Assembly (NCBI RefSeq): GCF_000004195.4
Contig: NC_030678.2
Coordinates: forward strand, 129,671,104 to 129,735,103
Origin: Xenopus tropicalis
Lineage: Eukaryota; Chordata; Amphibia; Anura; Pipidae
Reading direction: 5' to 3'
Length of the DNA stretch: 64,000 bases
Part shown: positions 12,915-23,929 of the stretch, one piece after another
Numbering within the stretch: the first letter of the stretch is position 1
Layout: every line of letters begins with the position of its first letter
The notes under the pieces: generated by a model
Databases searched by the model: none
Seen by the model: only the letters and a program-made list of their open reading frames with translations
Told to the model about the DNA's origin: nothing
Made by a program: the position numbers and the translations under genes

Positions 12915-13112
12915 ATATATGTATGAGATCTGTTATCCAGAATACAGAACCTGGGCTTTTCCAGATAAGTTGTTTTCTGTAATTTAGATCTCCATACCTT
13001 AAGTCAGCTAAAAGCATTTAAACGTTAAATAAACCCAATAGCGATTTATCCATTTTTGTCACCAATCAAGGTACAGGTACCATATTATTATTGCAGAGAA
13101 AAAGGAAAAAAT
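12915..13112. mobile_element. TACAGGT-ended MITE fragment, degenerate
   Basis: Contains the inverted internal words of the 2517-2853 family: GATCTCCATACCTTAAGTC, AAATAAACCCAATAG and GGTACAGGTACC. TIRs are largely lost. Confidence 0.6.
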
Positions 13113-13734
13113 GATTTGCTTAAAATAGACTATATAGGAGATGCCTTGCCACAAAGCAGCGGGCACTCACAGATACCATGGACAGGCCAAGGAAAAGAAA
13201 AGGCAAACTTTTTTTAAGCAAACATAAGACCAAAAACAGCCTTACATGTTTTGTTCCCCATGGCATTTAATCACAGGCTCAACATAGGCTATCAAACAAG
13301 TGAAAGCTAGCTTTAAGTTGATTTAGAGGATGGTTTGTCACCATTATATACTGGTTTGGGTAGAAACAAGTACAAGGTACTGTTGGATCAATAGGCGCAC
13401 TGCATTCAATTCACAAAAAGATCTAGTGGCACCATGAACAACTATACGGAACTGAGAGGGATTTCCTGTTGATACAAGTGCCTGGACTCATACTCTTTGT
13501 TGCACATGGGTGTGCTTTGTGGCACGATATGCCTTGGCAGTGTATAGAACCCCTTGTCTTAACCACAGCAGAAAATCCAGGGCCCCAAAAGGCCATTGGT
13601 GAAAACAGGGGTTGCCAGGGCTCTTCTATTTCATCTAAAAGCTTGGTACTAAGAGTCTATGGGCTTCCTCATACTACAGTCCATAACACCAATGAGGCTA
13701 ACTTGTGTGACTGCAACTGCACTTTGTGGTAGTC
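13113..13734. other. No recognised feature
   Basis: Moderate G+C sequence near 13490-13600. The plus-strand ORF at 13469-13732 has no recognisable motif and is probably chance. Confidence 0.4.
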
Positions 13735-14120
13735 AATGAGCCCTCTGATGTTATGAAATGTAACATTATTAACAGTAACTTTACTGTGAGAGCTGTGAAG
13801 TTGTGGAATTCCCACCCTGAATCAGTTGTGCTGGCTGATACATTATATAGCTTTAAGAAGGGGCTGGATGGCTTCTTAGCAAATGAGGGAATACAGGGTT
13901 CTGGGAGATAGCTCTTAGTACCAGTTGATCCAGGGACTGGTCCGATTGCCATCTTGGAGTCAGGAAGGAATTTTTTCCGCTCTGCGGCAAATTAGAGAGG
14001 CTTCAGATGGGGTTTTTTGCCTTCCTCGGGATTAACTAGTAGTTAGGCAGGTTATATATAGGCATTATGGTTGAACATGATGGATGTATGTCTTTTTTCA
14101 ACCCAACTTACTATGTTACA
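13735..14120 (+). mobile_element. CR1 LINE 3' end, second subfamily
   Basis: The plus strand encodes the last part of CR1 ORF2 (RAVKLWNSHPESVV, then SFKKGLDGFLANEGIQG). It is followed by the classic CR1 3' UTR block around GATCCAGGGACTGG and CAGGAAGGAATTTTTTCC, and it ends near TTTTTTCAACCC then TATGTTACATG. This 3' UTR differs from the 56-60 kb copy, so at least two CR1 lineages are present. Confidence 0.85.
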
Positions 14121-15059
14121 TGTGGACCTCCATCCATAAAAGCATTTGGTAGATGCTGTGTTTTTAGGTTCCTGGTTAGGCAAAATCCTATCTCCTCAAG
14201 GGCAACATTATTTAAAAAAAAACAAATGTACTTTATTTATTTTATACAAGGGTAAATCTAGCAGCAAAATTAACAGGATAGTGTCCCTTTAACTTATTTA
14301 CATTCTCCTACTGATAACGGGGTTTATTAACAAACTGCAAAGTGAACAATAAATTTGTATATCATCTGCATAGAGATGATATCAAAAGTCATGCTTAGCA
14401 ATTTAGCATCTGCTGGTGAAACTGTGCTGGATACAATGTTCTAAGGAAGGCAGCAGACTCGGCTGAATATGTTTTACAAGGAAGTGGAAGAAGAATTATG
14501 TAAAGTTATGTAAATTAGCAGCTTCCTGGTACTGCAAAATAGAACTTAATGGTTTCCAATTAAAAACACAAAAAAAGAAAATGTAGGGAAAAAGGACAGA
14601 AAATTCACGGATGGATTAACACAATTTAAAGAAAAATTGAAGATAATATATTTACAACTGCTGTCAAAATATCCTCTGTTTCTCTTTCATTTTCATAGAA
14701 TTCCTGAAACAAATGCATTATGCAAAACACCACAAAATCATGTCTCATAATAGAATGATTAATCTGCATTTGTGGCATTTTTACTTGTATTGTAACTTAT
14801 TTTTCCCCTTTACTTAAATGGTGTTGTGTAAATATGCAGCCAAAACAATGGACACGAGTAGTTATTCTCTGATACACAGAGGATTGCATCTAGTGAAGGG
14901 GATTCTAGTTCTCACTAGGCAATGTCATGTGTAGTTAAGGTTCAATGCCTGAGAAACAAAACATACAAAGTTCATGGGGGTGTAACTATGAAATCTTCCA
15001 CTGCTTGGAATTTGTGAGCAACATCAGCCAACAATTCTCCTTCTCTAGTGCTGAGTCCA
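14121..15059. other. No recognised feature
   Basis: A+T-rich. A T2-like word (GTCCCTTTAA) at 14284-14293 lacks a partner end. Confidence 0.4.
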
Positions 15060-15592
15060 AAAAAAGTTAAAAAGAGTGAGTGCAATGATATTGTGGTAAT
15101 GGTATTTATCATTAATGAAGTGCCATGATATGTTGTGACCAAGTAGTTATCTGGTGTGATTCCTGTAGAAATCTTTAAGATCACCTATCACTTTTTCTTC
15201 CGTAATATTGCAAAGGTAAGCTCCTCCCTTCACAAGTAACTGCCCTTATACTATTCCACTTAGTCCACTGCAACCTCACTAATCTTACTGTCTCCCAGAC
15301 ATCCACCTTTCTCTCCCCTACAATTAATCTTATAGGCAAGGGAAGATGCGGCAGATTGTCAGCCTGTGGATAAGTGCAAGTGGATAATCTGATATCCACC
15401 AACAAATGCTAGATAAAATATTCTACATTGAGCTGTTTGAAGAGCCCCATCTTGTATTATATGTTACTTATATACCAGCATAAGGAATTACACCAGCTTA
15501 CTACTTGGTCACAACATATTATGGCACTTCATTGATGATTACTACATTACCATTACCATGATATAATTGCACTTACCCTTCTTAGCTTTGTT
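15060..15592. repeat. Large foldback with ~100-bp arms
   Basis: The left arm (15060-15167) and right arm (15488-15592) are imperfect inverted copies sharing GGTAATGGTA, GAAGTGCCAT and TGTTGTGACCAAGTAGT. About 320 bp of unrelated sequence lies between them. It could be a foldback transposon or an inverted duplication; no target duplication was resolved. Confidence 0.6.
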
Positions 15593-15649
15593 AGCATCCA
15601 GAAGCACCCAGGTGCAGGCACAACTAGAAGATTTGTTTAAGCATAGGGC

Positions 15650-15920
15650 CCTTGCCATAAACTCTGCTGCGAGTGTCCTCCACTCTCTCCTTTCCCCTGG
15701 TAAAACCTTTATCATGGCTGCCTGTTAAGTAAAGCGCAGCGTACATAATCCTTCTGTTAACATTCCAAGCCCTTCACTGCTTTGCTCCTCACTACATGTC
15801 TTCACTTGTCTACCTGTATATTTCTGGCCATCTCCTCTGCTCCTCTTAATGCCATCATCTTTTCATACCATCCACATCCTCTTTCATTACTGCTTTTTGG
15901 ACCTATGTTTTAATACCCCT
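15650..15920 (+). mobile_element. L2-like LINE ORF2 C-terminal remnant
   Basis: The plus-strand translation near 15720-15830 gives fragments such as IPSPSLLCSSLH. This resembles the C-terminal tail of the L2-like LINE at 45.6-48.5 kb (its shifted frame near 46140-46260 gives FQSPPFLCSSLHLF). The remnant is frameshifted and lacks the RT. Confidence 0.45.
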
Positions 15921-15944
15921 CGCTACAAGCATAGGGAAGTTTTT

Positions 15945-16840
15945 TGTTTTTTTTTACAAAAACATGGCTGTGCCATGGGTTTGCCTGTGACTTCAATCGT
16001 AATGGACTTTTAGATTGAAGACGTGGAAAAGAAAGCCATGAATACCTTCAAGGGAACAGCAATAAGTCATTAGGTCAGATACAGTATATGGATGACACCT
16101 GGGTCAAAATTAAAGCAAATAAGGTTCAAGCCTTCACTGAACACAAAAACATCAAGTTCACAAGGGAAGATGTAAAGACAGTAAACTGGCATTTTTGTAC
16201 TGTGTTATCAAAGAGAGGGGGAACCCGGATATTGAAGCATACAGGAACCCCACTCACACTGATCAGTATTTGCTGTTTGATTCCCACCACCCCCTGGAAC
16301 ATGAAGTGGAGGTTATAAGAACTCTACATCATGGGGATGAAACTGTGGCAACCAATGTAAAAGCTAAAGAGAAGGAATGCAAACATATGAAACAAGCTCT
16401 GAACCAGTATCCAGACTGGGCCTTTATCAAAACAAAATCAAAGTCAAGCAAAAAGACCAGACCAACAAAGAAAAACAAAACATGTGAAGAAACATATGTT
16501 GCTGGAACATCAGAAAAATTTTTTTTGACAAACATTGCATTCCTGTGTTTTTCAAACCCAGCAACACCCTAAGACAAAAGCTGGTGCACCCTAAAGACCC
16601 AACACCAAAGCACATTAAAGGTAATGTAGTCTTTGCTGTCCACTGTAGTGAAGAGTGCTCTGATCTATACATTAGGAAAAAATAACTGCTCTGCAAGAAA
16701 ATGTCCCAACATAGGAGGGCAAACTCTTCAGTACAAAACTTAGTCTGTCTACATCTCAAGGAAAGGGGACACTACTTTTAGGGCAGCAATGTGCATATTT
16801 TGGACCAAGAAGATGGCTTGAAAGAGGTGTGAAAATGGTC
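15945..16840 (+). pseudogene. Penelope-like retroelement (RT end + GIY-YIG endonuclease), decayed
   Basis: Penelope-like elements encode a reverse transcriptase fused to a GIY-YIG endonuclease and copy RNA at nicked targets. Here the plus strand shows, in order: an RT block LQKHGCAMGLPVTSIV (about 15957-16004); EDVEKKAMNTFKGTAIS (about 16020-16070); the catalytic YMDD block (MDDTWVKIKANK from 16088); a linker with YRNPTHTDQYLLFDSHHPLEH (about 16238-16300); YPDWAFIKTKSKSSK (about 16410-16455); and then the endonuclease region with PKDPTPKHIK (about 16591-16620), VVFAVHCSEECSDLYI (about 16627-16675), and a decayed tail with CLHLKE and VHILD. In-frame stops (for example after IVMDF) and at least three frameshifts break it. 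The 5' part of the RT is absent. The downstream end is approximate. It resembles the Neptune-type group known from fish and frogs. Confidence 0.85.
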
Positions 16841-17483
16841 ATTTTGTCCTGTTATTCCCTGTGCTGGAAAGTCCCCTTTAAAATAAGTGACTCTGTTTTT
16901 AGGTTGATATTGGATGCACTATATTAAAAAGAAAACAAGAGGCCTATATCAAGCATTTCAATAGCACAGCAGACTTTGATTAATGAACTATGAAATTAAA
17001 TTATTATTTGAAGTGAAGATTTGTAAGAATAAAATGACCAAAAATGCGTGTGGATTGACAGTGGTGAGATATAACTGAATAATTCATGTATAATTCATTA
17101 AAGAAAATCAATTTGATAAGTAATACTTATTAATGAAGGTAGATATAAAAAGTAATTGAGAAATGGAAATCCTAGAGCAGAGGATTCCACACTATATACT
17201 GTCTCACATTATCCTAGCTAATTCCCTTGCAGTTTAAGGAAAGTCGGAATGGGCAGAGCTGTAAAAAACAACAATTACCTACAATTCCCTATTCATTTAC
17301 TTATTCTAAAAGAAACATGCAAACTCAAGTAATTAAGTATATAAAGATAATAATAAAGTATAATTAAAATAAGTTGTGCAAATTAATCAAAGTGATTAAA
17401 AAGCATTCAAGTCCATAAAATTATACAAAAGGTATAATTATTGAGGTGCCTACCAATGCCAGGGTTGATACTTGACTGAATGC
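16841..17483. other. No recognised feature
   Basis: Very A+T-rich sequence; nothing supported. Confidence 0.4.
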
Positions 17484-17775
17484 TTAGGGTCTGGGGTTTT
17501 CTGGATAAGGGATCTTTCTGTAATTCAGAACTCCATACCTTAAGTCTGCTAAAAATCATTTAAACATTAAATAAACCCAATAGGATTGTGTTATCACCAA
17601 TATGGATTCATGCAGCTTAGTTGGGATCAACTATTTGGTTATTCCAAAAAAAAGGTAATCCATTTAAAAAATTATAATTATTTGCTTATATTGGGCTTTG
17701 TAGGAGAAGGCCTTCCTATAATTTGACACTTTCCACATAACAGGATTTCTGAATAAGGGATCCCAACATGTACTA
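17484..17775. mobile_element. TACAGGT-family MITE, degenerate copy
   Basis: Contains TTCTGGATAAGGGATC, CTCCATACCTTAAGTCTGC, AAATAAACCCAATAGGATT and near the other end TGAATAAGGGATCCCA. It is in inverted orientation relative to 2517-2853, with diverged termini. Confidence 0.65.
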
Positions 17776-18807
17776 CAATATATTTTTTTTAAAAAGGTGG
17801 TTCTGGGAGGACTAAAGGATCACAGGAGGGATCCATGAAGTTATAGAGACCCATAATGAATAGATGCAATGAAGTTCAGCAGACTGAACACCTATGAAAG
17901 TTAAGAGAAGCAATGATTCTGTGCTTAATAGGGAGCCAGGGATTAGCACTGCATTGTTGAGCCTTAGCTCAAATTTAATGAAAATAATATACCAGTTTTA
18001 TATTTCAGGCACTTAGGAAACATTTGCCAGCTTGATTGCAAAAGTGAAATGCAAGTTGTTAAAATTATACCCTTTTATTTTATAGGAAATCTCTTTCAAG
18101 CCAAGCATTATACATGACTGAACATGCAAAATGCACTTTAACATATTGATTGTCTAGCTGACAGTTTGAGTTCTTATGGGTCTTAGTGAGTTGTAATTTT
18201 AGAAGAAAACAGTGTGTGTATGCCTTACCAGAAAACAATGTCAATAAAGGCCTAAAGAGAAAAAAAGGAGGGAGAAACAAATACCGTCTCCATTTTTCTG
18301 CACAAGTTCACCAAAATGCCACAAAGCTCAGTAACAAAACATGTTATTGCTGCATATTATTCCCAGGGTAAAAAGAGAGAAAATCTGAACCCTTTTATTC
18401 TAATGTCACTAAACGCGCAGACCTGAGTGCAGCTGCTGAAAAACTGCTTTATGTGGTTTTCAAGTTGTACGTAGCAGCTTGCTCTCCTGTTACAATGCTT
18501 GATCAGGTTGCACAAACTGAAGCGCACACAAGAAACATCATAATAGAACTGCTTTAATCAATTAGACTAAAGGAAACCTGAATGAATAGAAGAATATCCA
18601 GATGAACAATGTGCTACAATCAATTAAGAAAGGAAATGAAGTATCCCCAACTCTGCTTATTCATATCGGAAGGTCACACCACAACTGTGTTTGAAGGTAA
18701 ACGCTGCTTGTGCATAATGATAATGTAAATGAAACAGTTATTCATGACTTGCCACGGGATATTTAGTAAGCCCAGAACCCAAAACAAAATTCTTTTTTCT
18801 ATCTCCT
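17776..18807. other. No recognised feature
   Basis: A+T-rich; nothing supported. Confidence 0.4.
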
Positions 18808-18978
18808 GTTACTTATATAGCACTGACACATTTCCAGATCTGTCCCTGCCCCAGAGGAGTTTACAATCTAAGGTCCCTATCACATGGAGTAGAGCCAATG
18901 TTATCAGGGCCAATTAACCTGCCTGTATGTGTTTGGAGGAAACCGGAGTTTGCATAGAAAACCCACACAGAAAACATA
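18808..18978 (-). mobile_element. LINE 3' UTR remnant, left half (interrupted by LTR)
   Basis: Contains the 3'-terminal words of an L2/CR1-type LINE in antisense: TATATAGCACTGACAC, GTCCCTGCCCCAGAGG, TTTACAATCTAAGG and GGAGGAAACC. The sequence resumes at 19976 after a 997-bp insertion. Confidence 0.65.
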
Positions 18979-19975
18979 TGTAGCCCACTTTTACAGATTC
19001 TGTGGCACTACCTGCTGATTTCTCTGGTTTGGCGCTACAGGAGTCCTGAGCCCCCGCTTACTATGGGGGTTAACAGGGATTTCTCCCTTAAAGGCATGCC
19101 TCCACCCAGGGATGATCTTTTGGAACTTCAACCCACACCCTGGGAACTTAACAGTTCACTAGTACCTCTGCCTGGGATCCACACAACTCCTGGTACCTTG
19201 CCCCTCCCTTGGGGTAGTTGCTTACCAGTGGGTAGGTGATCCCTGGTGCAGGAAAAAGCCAGATACACGGATTGTATGATGAATCAGATAAGTGTCCTTT
19301 ATTAAGGCAGGACCTCTCCAGGAGTGGCATATCATTCAGTCACAGCAGGGCATATACTCCTCACTTCTCATTGAGAACCTTTTCCTGTTGGGTAACTTAC
19401 GGTACTCCCGCCAAGTGCTCCCATCTAGGTGATCTCCCTGGTACTCTCGCCAGGAGACACTCTCTCACTAGAGTTTTCCCCGGTACTCACGCTAGGCAGC
19501 CTCACCACAGGGACCAACCCCGGTACTCACGCCTAGGCACCCTCAGATCCGGACCCCTTGACTAGCGGTGACCTGGTCCACCTACCTAGCCTCTTTGTGC
19601 CCTGCACTCCAGCAGATGTAATGCTGGGGGGTCTTAACCCCACTACCACTCATGAAGGGGCAATATCCGCCCATTCTAACTTGGTGTCCTACATAGCACT
19701 CCTGGAGTGATCTATTACAGAACTTCTATCTCTAAACTGTGCCAGGGGAACTCCTCTACTGGAGCAGTCCCTGATCTAAAATGTCTGGCCCCAGCACATG
19801 GCTGCATCCCTTTATATAGCCTGCACACCACCTTGTGGCTGCAACCCGAACTGCAGGGATACTCCCTGTTAACTATTTAGAAACCAGTCATCCCAGTGTC
19901 CCAGTAACTAGCAACACCCTGTGGCCTGTCCTAGGGGTGTCTGTCCTAAGGGCCTATTTTTGGTAAACCCCTACA
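18979..19975 (-). mobile_element. Solo LTR candidate, nested in LINE tail
   Basis: The insert begins TGTAG and ends CTACA on the plus strand. It is flanked by CATA (18975-18978 and 19976-19979), which fits a 4-bp target duplication; reading the ends as GTAG/CTAC with a 6-bp ACATAT duplication is equally consistent. On the minus strand a TATA box (TATATAAA, 19818-19811) precedes a poly(A) signal AATAAA (19303-19298), the order expected for an LTR. An internal array of CGGTACTC words lies at about 19395-19530. No gag, pol or second LTR is visible nearby, so it is called solo. Confidence 0.6.
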
Positions 19976-20085
19976 CATATAAACTCCTTGCCCTCCTGCG
20001 CCCTGGCTGGAATCAGTCATAACCCCAGCCCTGCAACATAGGAGTGCTACCCACTGAGCCACCATGCTTTCTGCTCAGCAACATA
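19976..20085 (-). mobile_element. LINE 3' UTR remnant, right half
   Basis: Continues the repeat broken at 18978: AAACTCCTTGCCC, CGCCCTGGCTGGAATC, AGTGCTACCCACTGAGCC and ACCATGCT follow in the order I recall for this LINE tail. Confidence 0.6.
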
Positions 20086-20418
20086 AAGCCTAAGCCTGTC
20101 ATACAGAATTAGAAACCTGGGAAATACAGGAAACACTACAGGCAGATGTTATGCTAGTTTGTTCAAGCACTTGTTTACAAAATGGATTAGTGACAGTACA
20201 ATACTAATAAGACAGTTCAGAGCAGAGCAAATCATGCCCGAATGAAATCCACACTGGAAATTAAATAAAGGGGTGCTATCACTATTGCTTTTCTTTATAC
20301 TACTCAGAGTTCCCTGTATACACACAAGGCTAAGCATGCACAGAAAACTTTCTCCTAATATCCTTGGAAAACAACATTACAGTTTAGGGTCTTAGCATGT
20401 TCCCTTTAGGTAAACTAC
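20086..20418. other. No recognised feature
   Basis: Nothing supported. Confidence 0.4.
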
Positions 20419-20689
20419 AATGGGCCAGATTCAAGTCAGTTAGAAAAATGTTTATCATGTGAAAACTCATAGACAAAATTCAGTTTAAGATGCAATTCAA
20501 TTTAAAAACTTATCTCACGGTTTATCATGTGAAGACTCCATTGGGAAAAAACTAGAACTAGTGTATGGGAAAAATCTAGAACTGAACTAGGGAAAAAACA
20601 TTTCTCCTCAAATTAAATCTCATCCATGAGTTTTCAGATGATAAACCATGAGATAATTTTTTTCTCATTGAATTGAATCTGGCCCAATG
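20419..20689. mobile_element. Foldback MITE with GGGCCAGATTCAA ends
   Basis: ATGGGCCAGATTCAA at the left and TTGAATCTGGCCCA at the right are a TIR. Internal words TTTATCATGTGAA and GATGATAAACCATGAG are also inverted. There is no ORF. Confidence 0.7.
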
Positions 20690-22036
20690 TCTAAGAACAG
20701 ATTGTGCTCATAAACTTCCTAAGGCCGAAACCCTATTTTCTATAGGGACACCCCAATGCCTATAATAGTTGACCTGTGTCAGACTTTAACCTGCCCAGAA
20801 CCAGCCCGTACCCTATCTGAGCCATCATTCCTCATGTATATACTTTTGCCTGATCCATCCCATTGCTGATGTCACAATAGGGGTATAAGTGTTGGTACAT
20901 GCTGAGTTGGGTGGTAAGAACCATGGGCAGAGTCAGGCCCACAACATGCCAGAATAGTGCACTGGCCCCAAACTGCCCAACTGTAGGGCATGTGAGTTTC
21001 TGCTCAGCACACAACCTTACAACAAACCCGTGCTCTAAGCAAGAGGAAGTAGAATAATGGTTATATTCATTTTGTATTCAGTAAATTCTGAATTTTGAAA
21101 AGCACTTAAATAGAAATAAATTTGTTACACTTAAGCTAAATAATATAGTTTGGCTTTTATGAAGAGCATTAAGAATGCTCCATCTGTATGTATTATATAC
21201 TTACAACATAAAGAGCTCACATTTGGATAAGGTACATTAGTTTTGTGCTCTAGAAATGTTTAAGCTTTGTCCCTACTCATGATGTTACAGGCTGTGCACC
21301 TCACAGCCACAATATTAGATTTACTGATCCTATGTTGGCTGCCTATTGCCTATGGGTACTTTTATTTAGGCATGTGGGGCCATGACAGATGAACAACAAC
21401 AGCGGTTATATTAAGAAATGAATTTTGACATAGTGTGTGTATATTTTGGTGCAAAGAATAAAATATCATGGTGCTGCTCTAGCAGGAGATTTGATTGTTG
21501 TTCAGAAAATGTCAATCCAATTTCTTCCTGATTTTCAGCAAAAAGCAACAAATTTGGATTTGTGAAGAAGTGCACATGATGCACTTATGTCTTTATTCAT
21601 GCTAAATCACTGTGTACGCACCCAGTGCTCTAGAAGGCTGTGCAGGCGTAGGGCTGCAATTTCTCAAGCTGTCAGCAAGAAAATGTATGACACACAACCA
21701 GTTAAAATGATGAGTAGTAACCACGGGCATCCAGATTCAAAATATAATGGCTGATTTTAAATGCATAGCATGAGAGCAAGCTAAGTGCACAGCACCAAAC
21801 AAATTTTCTCTACACTGGCAGCAGCACAACAAAATATTACATTGCTTTCATTCCATGATCTTCATGCACTTAGAACAAATCAAAAAGCACATTGAAGTCA
21901 CATTGCAAGTGTTGCTACCATAGAAACATTCTGCTTTTCCATTTCTGACATGTATTCACTTCCCTTTCTACTTTTTTAATGATACAGAATAAAAAAAATG
22001 TCAGGCCGTATGCTCTTAACATTTTTGACTGGTTTC

Positions 22037-22039
<3 letters not shown>
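20690..22039. other. No recognised feature
   Basis: A somewhat G+C-richer block near 20750-21000 (AACCTGCCCAGAACC onward) may be an old repeat, but no family is recognised. Confidence 0.4.

Positions 22040-22070
<31 letters not shown>
22040..22070. repeat. (TA)n microsatellite
   Basis: An uninterrupted TA run of about 29 nt. Confidence 0.9.
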
Positions 22071-22077
<7 letters not shown>

Positions 22078-22457
22078 TCAAGACTAAGACATTGCTTTAG
22101 AATTTCAACAAACTGGACTCTGCCTGCTCTGGTTTGTGTAATGAACTGCCGCCTGCCCTGAACCTCTTCCTATTTAGTGTTAGTGGACTCGGCTTTAGTC
22201 TGCATCCACATACAATGAGTGGTTTCTATACCTTGCCACTTGTGACCGCTCATGCCCCATTTAACAACCATATGTCCTTGGCGTTGTATTTATTTTTTTA
22301 ATTTAGTGTTTATGCAGTTTTGGTATGGGGCACCAAGGGTTCAACAAAGAACCAGATATCAAGGGCTCACAAGCTGGAGCATAATATGTTTTTTTAGGTA
22401 GTCTGCTAGCTCTTGCTCTCCCATTTACACTGTCTCCTCCTGAGAAACTCACATTTC

Positions 22458-22860
22458 CTGAACTATATAAATAAACAAAAGAAATTCTGGGAATGAATTC
22501 CAAAGAGCTCCAAGAAAATCCGATTTACATGGGTTTATCCTATAGGCTAAAGCTCACCCACTAGGTTTTTAAAGCAGAAGCCAGAATAATGGCTGGTCAG
22601 ATTCCCAACTACAGACCGGTTTCACCCTTTCTGGGGCTCATCAGTGTAGTGCAGGGTTTTCTGATCAGCTTAGGAGTGTGGATTCACAAACAAATCATTA
22701 GGGTTGAGGAGACATACAGATACAAATAAACAAAAGGAATTCTGGGAATGAATTCCAAAGAGCTCCAAGAAAAAAACATTTACATGGGTTTATCCTATAG
22801 GCTAAAGCACACCCACTGGGTTTCTAAAGCAGAAGCCAGAATAATAGCTGAACTATATAA
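22458..22860 (-). mobile_element. Retrozyme-like element: 255-bp period, 13-bp target duplication
   Basis: The insert 22471-22847 is flanked by the 13-bp direct repeat CTGAACTATATAA (22458-22470 and 22848-22860). It contains about 1.5 tandem units: ATAAACAAAA at 22471 recurs at 22726, a 255-bp period, and the two units share GAATGAATTCCAAAGAGC, TTTATCCTATAGGCTAAAG and AAGCAGAAGCCAGAATAAT. Its single complete junction carries a hammerhead ribozyme core on the minus strand (see 22602-22660). A short tandem unit, a self-cleaving motif and a target duplication are the organisation described for animal retrozymes, which are non-coding retroelements whose RNA is cut into monomers and circularised. 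No ORF is present, as expected. Mobilisation by Penelope-like RT is family knowledge, not visible here. Confidence 0.75.
22602..22660 (-). ncRNA. Type I hammerhead ribozyme core
   Basis: On the minus strand: CTGATGA (22644-22638); stem II GCCC (22637-22634) with GGGT (22627-22624) closing loop CAGAAA; then GAAAC (22623-22619). A minimal stem III follows: AC pairs with GT around a 2-nt CG, and the ACCGGT word is a perfect palindrome. The cleavage triplet is GTC, with the cut predicted between 22614 and 22613. Stem I has six contiguous pairs, CACTACA-side bases 22645-22650 with TGTAGT (22613-22608), and an outer helix of 8/10 pairs (22661-22670 with 22591-22600). All core residues of the hammerhead consensus are present; the stem II closing pair is G-U. 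Confidence 0.8.
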
Positions 22861-23219
22861 GTAACAGATGCACTGTATTCTCTTGTTTATCTGTGTAAAG
22901 TCTGTTCCTTGACCCTATCACAAAGTTCTAAATGAATTCTTTCCTATCTTTCTAAAGGTTACAATATTTACTTTACATACCCCTTTATTTAATGAAGGAC
23001 ACAATTACCAGGAAAACAAGTGATCTTTGAATTCTAATTAACTTTATTAAGAGGACAGTATATGAACAGTTTACATCTACATTAAATTCTTCTTCAAATA
23101 CAAATGCTTAGGTTTATTGCTGATTCCTCTTCCTTCATTCTTATTAGCACCCTTTTTGTAAAAAAAAATCCAAATTTCCGTTTTTGTTACCAGGATAATT
23201 GCAGGTGGGAACTTATGGC
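22861..23219. other. No recognised feature
   Basis: A+T-rich; nothing supported. Confidence 0.4.
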
Positions 23220-23452
23220 TTGGTTAATATTCGACACGCTTGATTTTTTTGATGCAACCGCAATGTTTTTATGTGACTGCAACTTTTTTGACGCAACCAA
23301 AATGTTTTTCTACACAACCGCAACATTTTCCTCATTCAGCAAATTTTTTTTGCTGCAAATTTTTCTGCCCATTTTGCAAAAAAATCCACCAATGCCGAAC
23401 TCTGGAACTTCGCACCGAATCCATGCCAGCTGAAAAATTTCATTTATCACTA
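23220..23452. mobile_element. Decayed hAT-like MITE of the TGATGAGCGAAT family
   Basis: The right end AAAATTTCATTTATCACTA resembles the family terminus ATTCGCTCATCACTA. The interior repeats GCAACCGCAA and TTTTTTTGACGCAAC like the 48710 copy (GCAACTTTTTTTGACACG). The left end is not identified. Confidence 0.5.
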
Positions 23453-23929
23453 TCTGCAACTCTACTTAAAAGAAAGGAATAATATTTTAATTTTAATTAT
23501 TTTGACTTTGGCTATTCAATTTCACAAAGCTTGCAAGTAAACTACAGTGCATATTAAAAGTGCCAGGGGTTTTATCTTGACAACACAAGAACAGGCCATT
23601 GATGTTCTGAAAACTGTGACTTATTCATGCTGTTATTTATATTATATTTAAATGTGTTCCTTTAGAAGTGATTATACATCTACAAGGACAATAAACTGCC
23701 ACAAACATCATTCCGTTTAATTACGAAGGTCAGAACTCACAGAACACAAATATTAGCAGAACAAAGGAAAAGCAGCAACTGTGACTACAGATTTTCAAGT
23801 GTTTTACAACTGCTAATTGTTCTTAAAGGCCACATAAGTAAACAGGGAACTTAGGTTAAAGACATACTCACCTGCCCAAATTCTAAACTATTTCCCTGTC
23901 TTTGTCAAAGAAATTAATTTTTATCTCTT
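23453..23929. other. No recognised feature
   Basis: Nothing supported. Confidence 0.4.
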
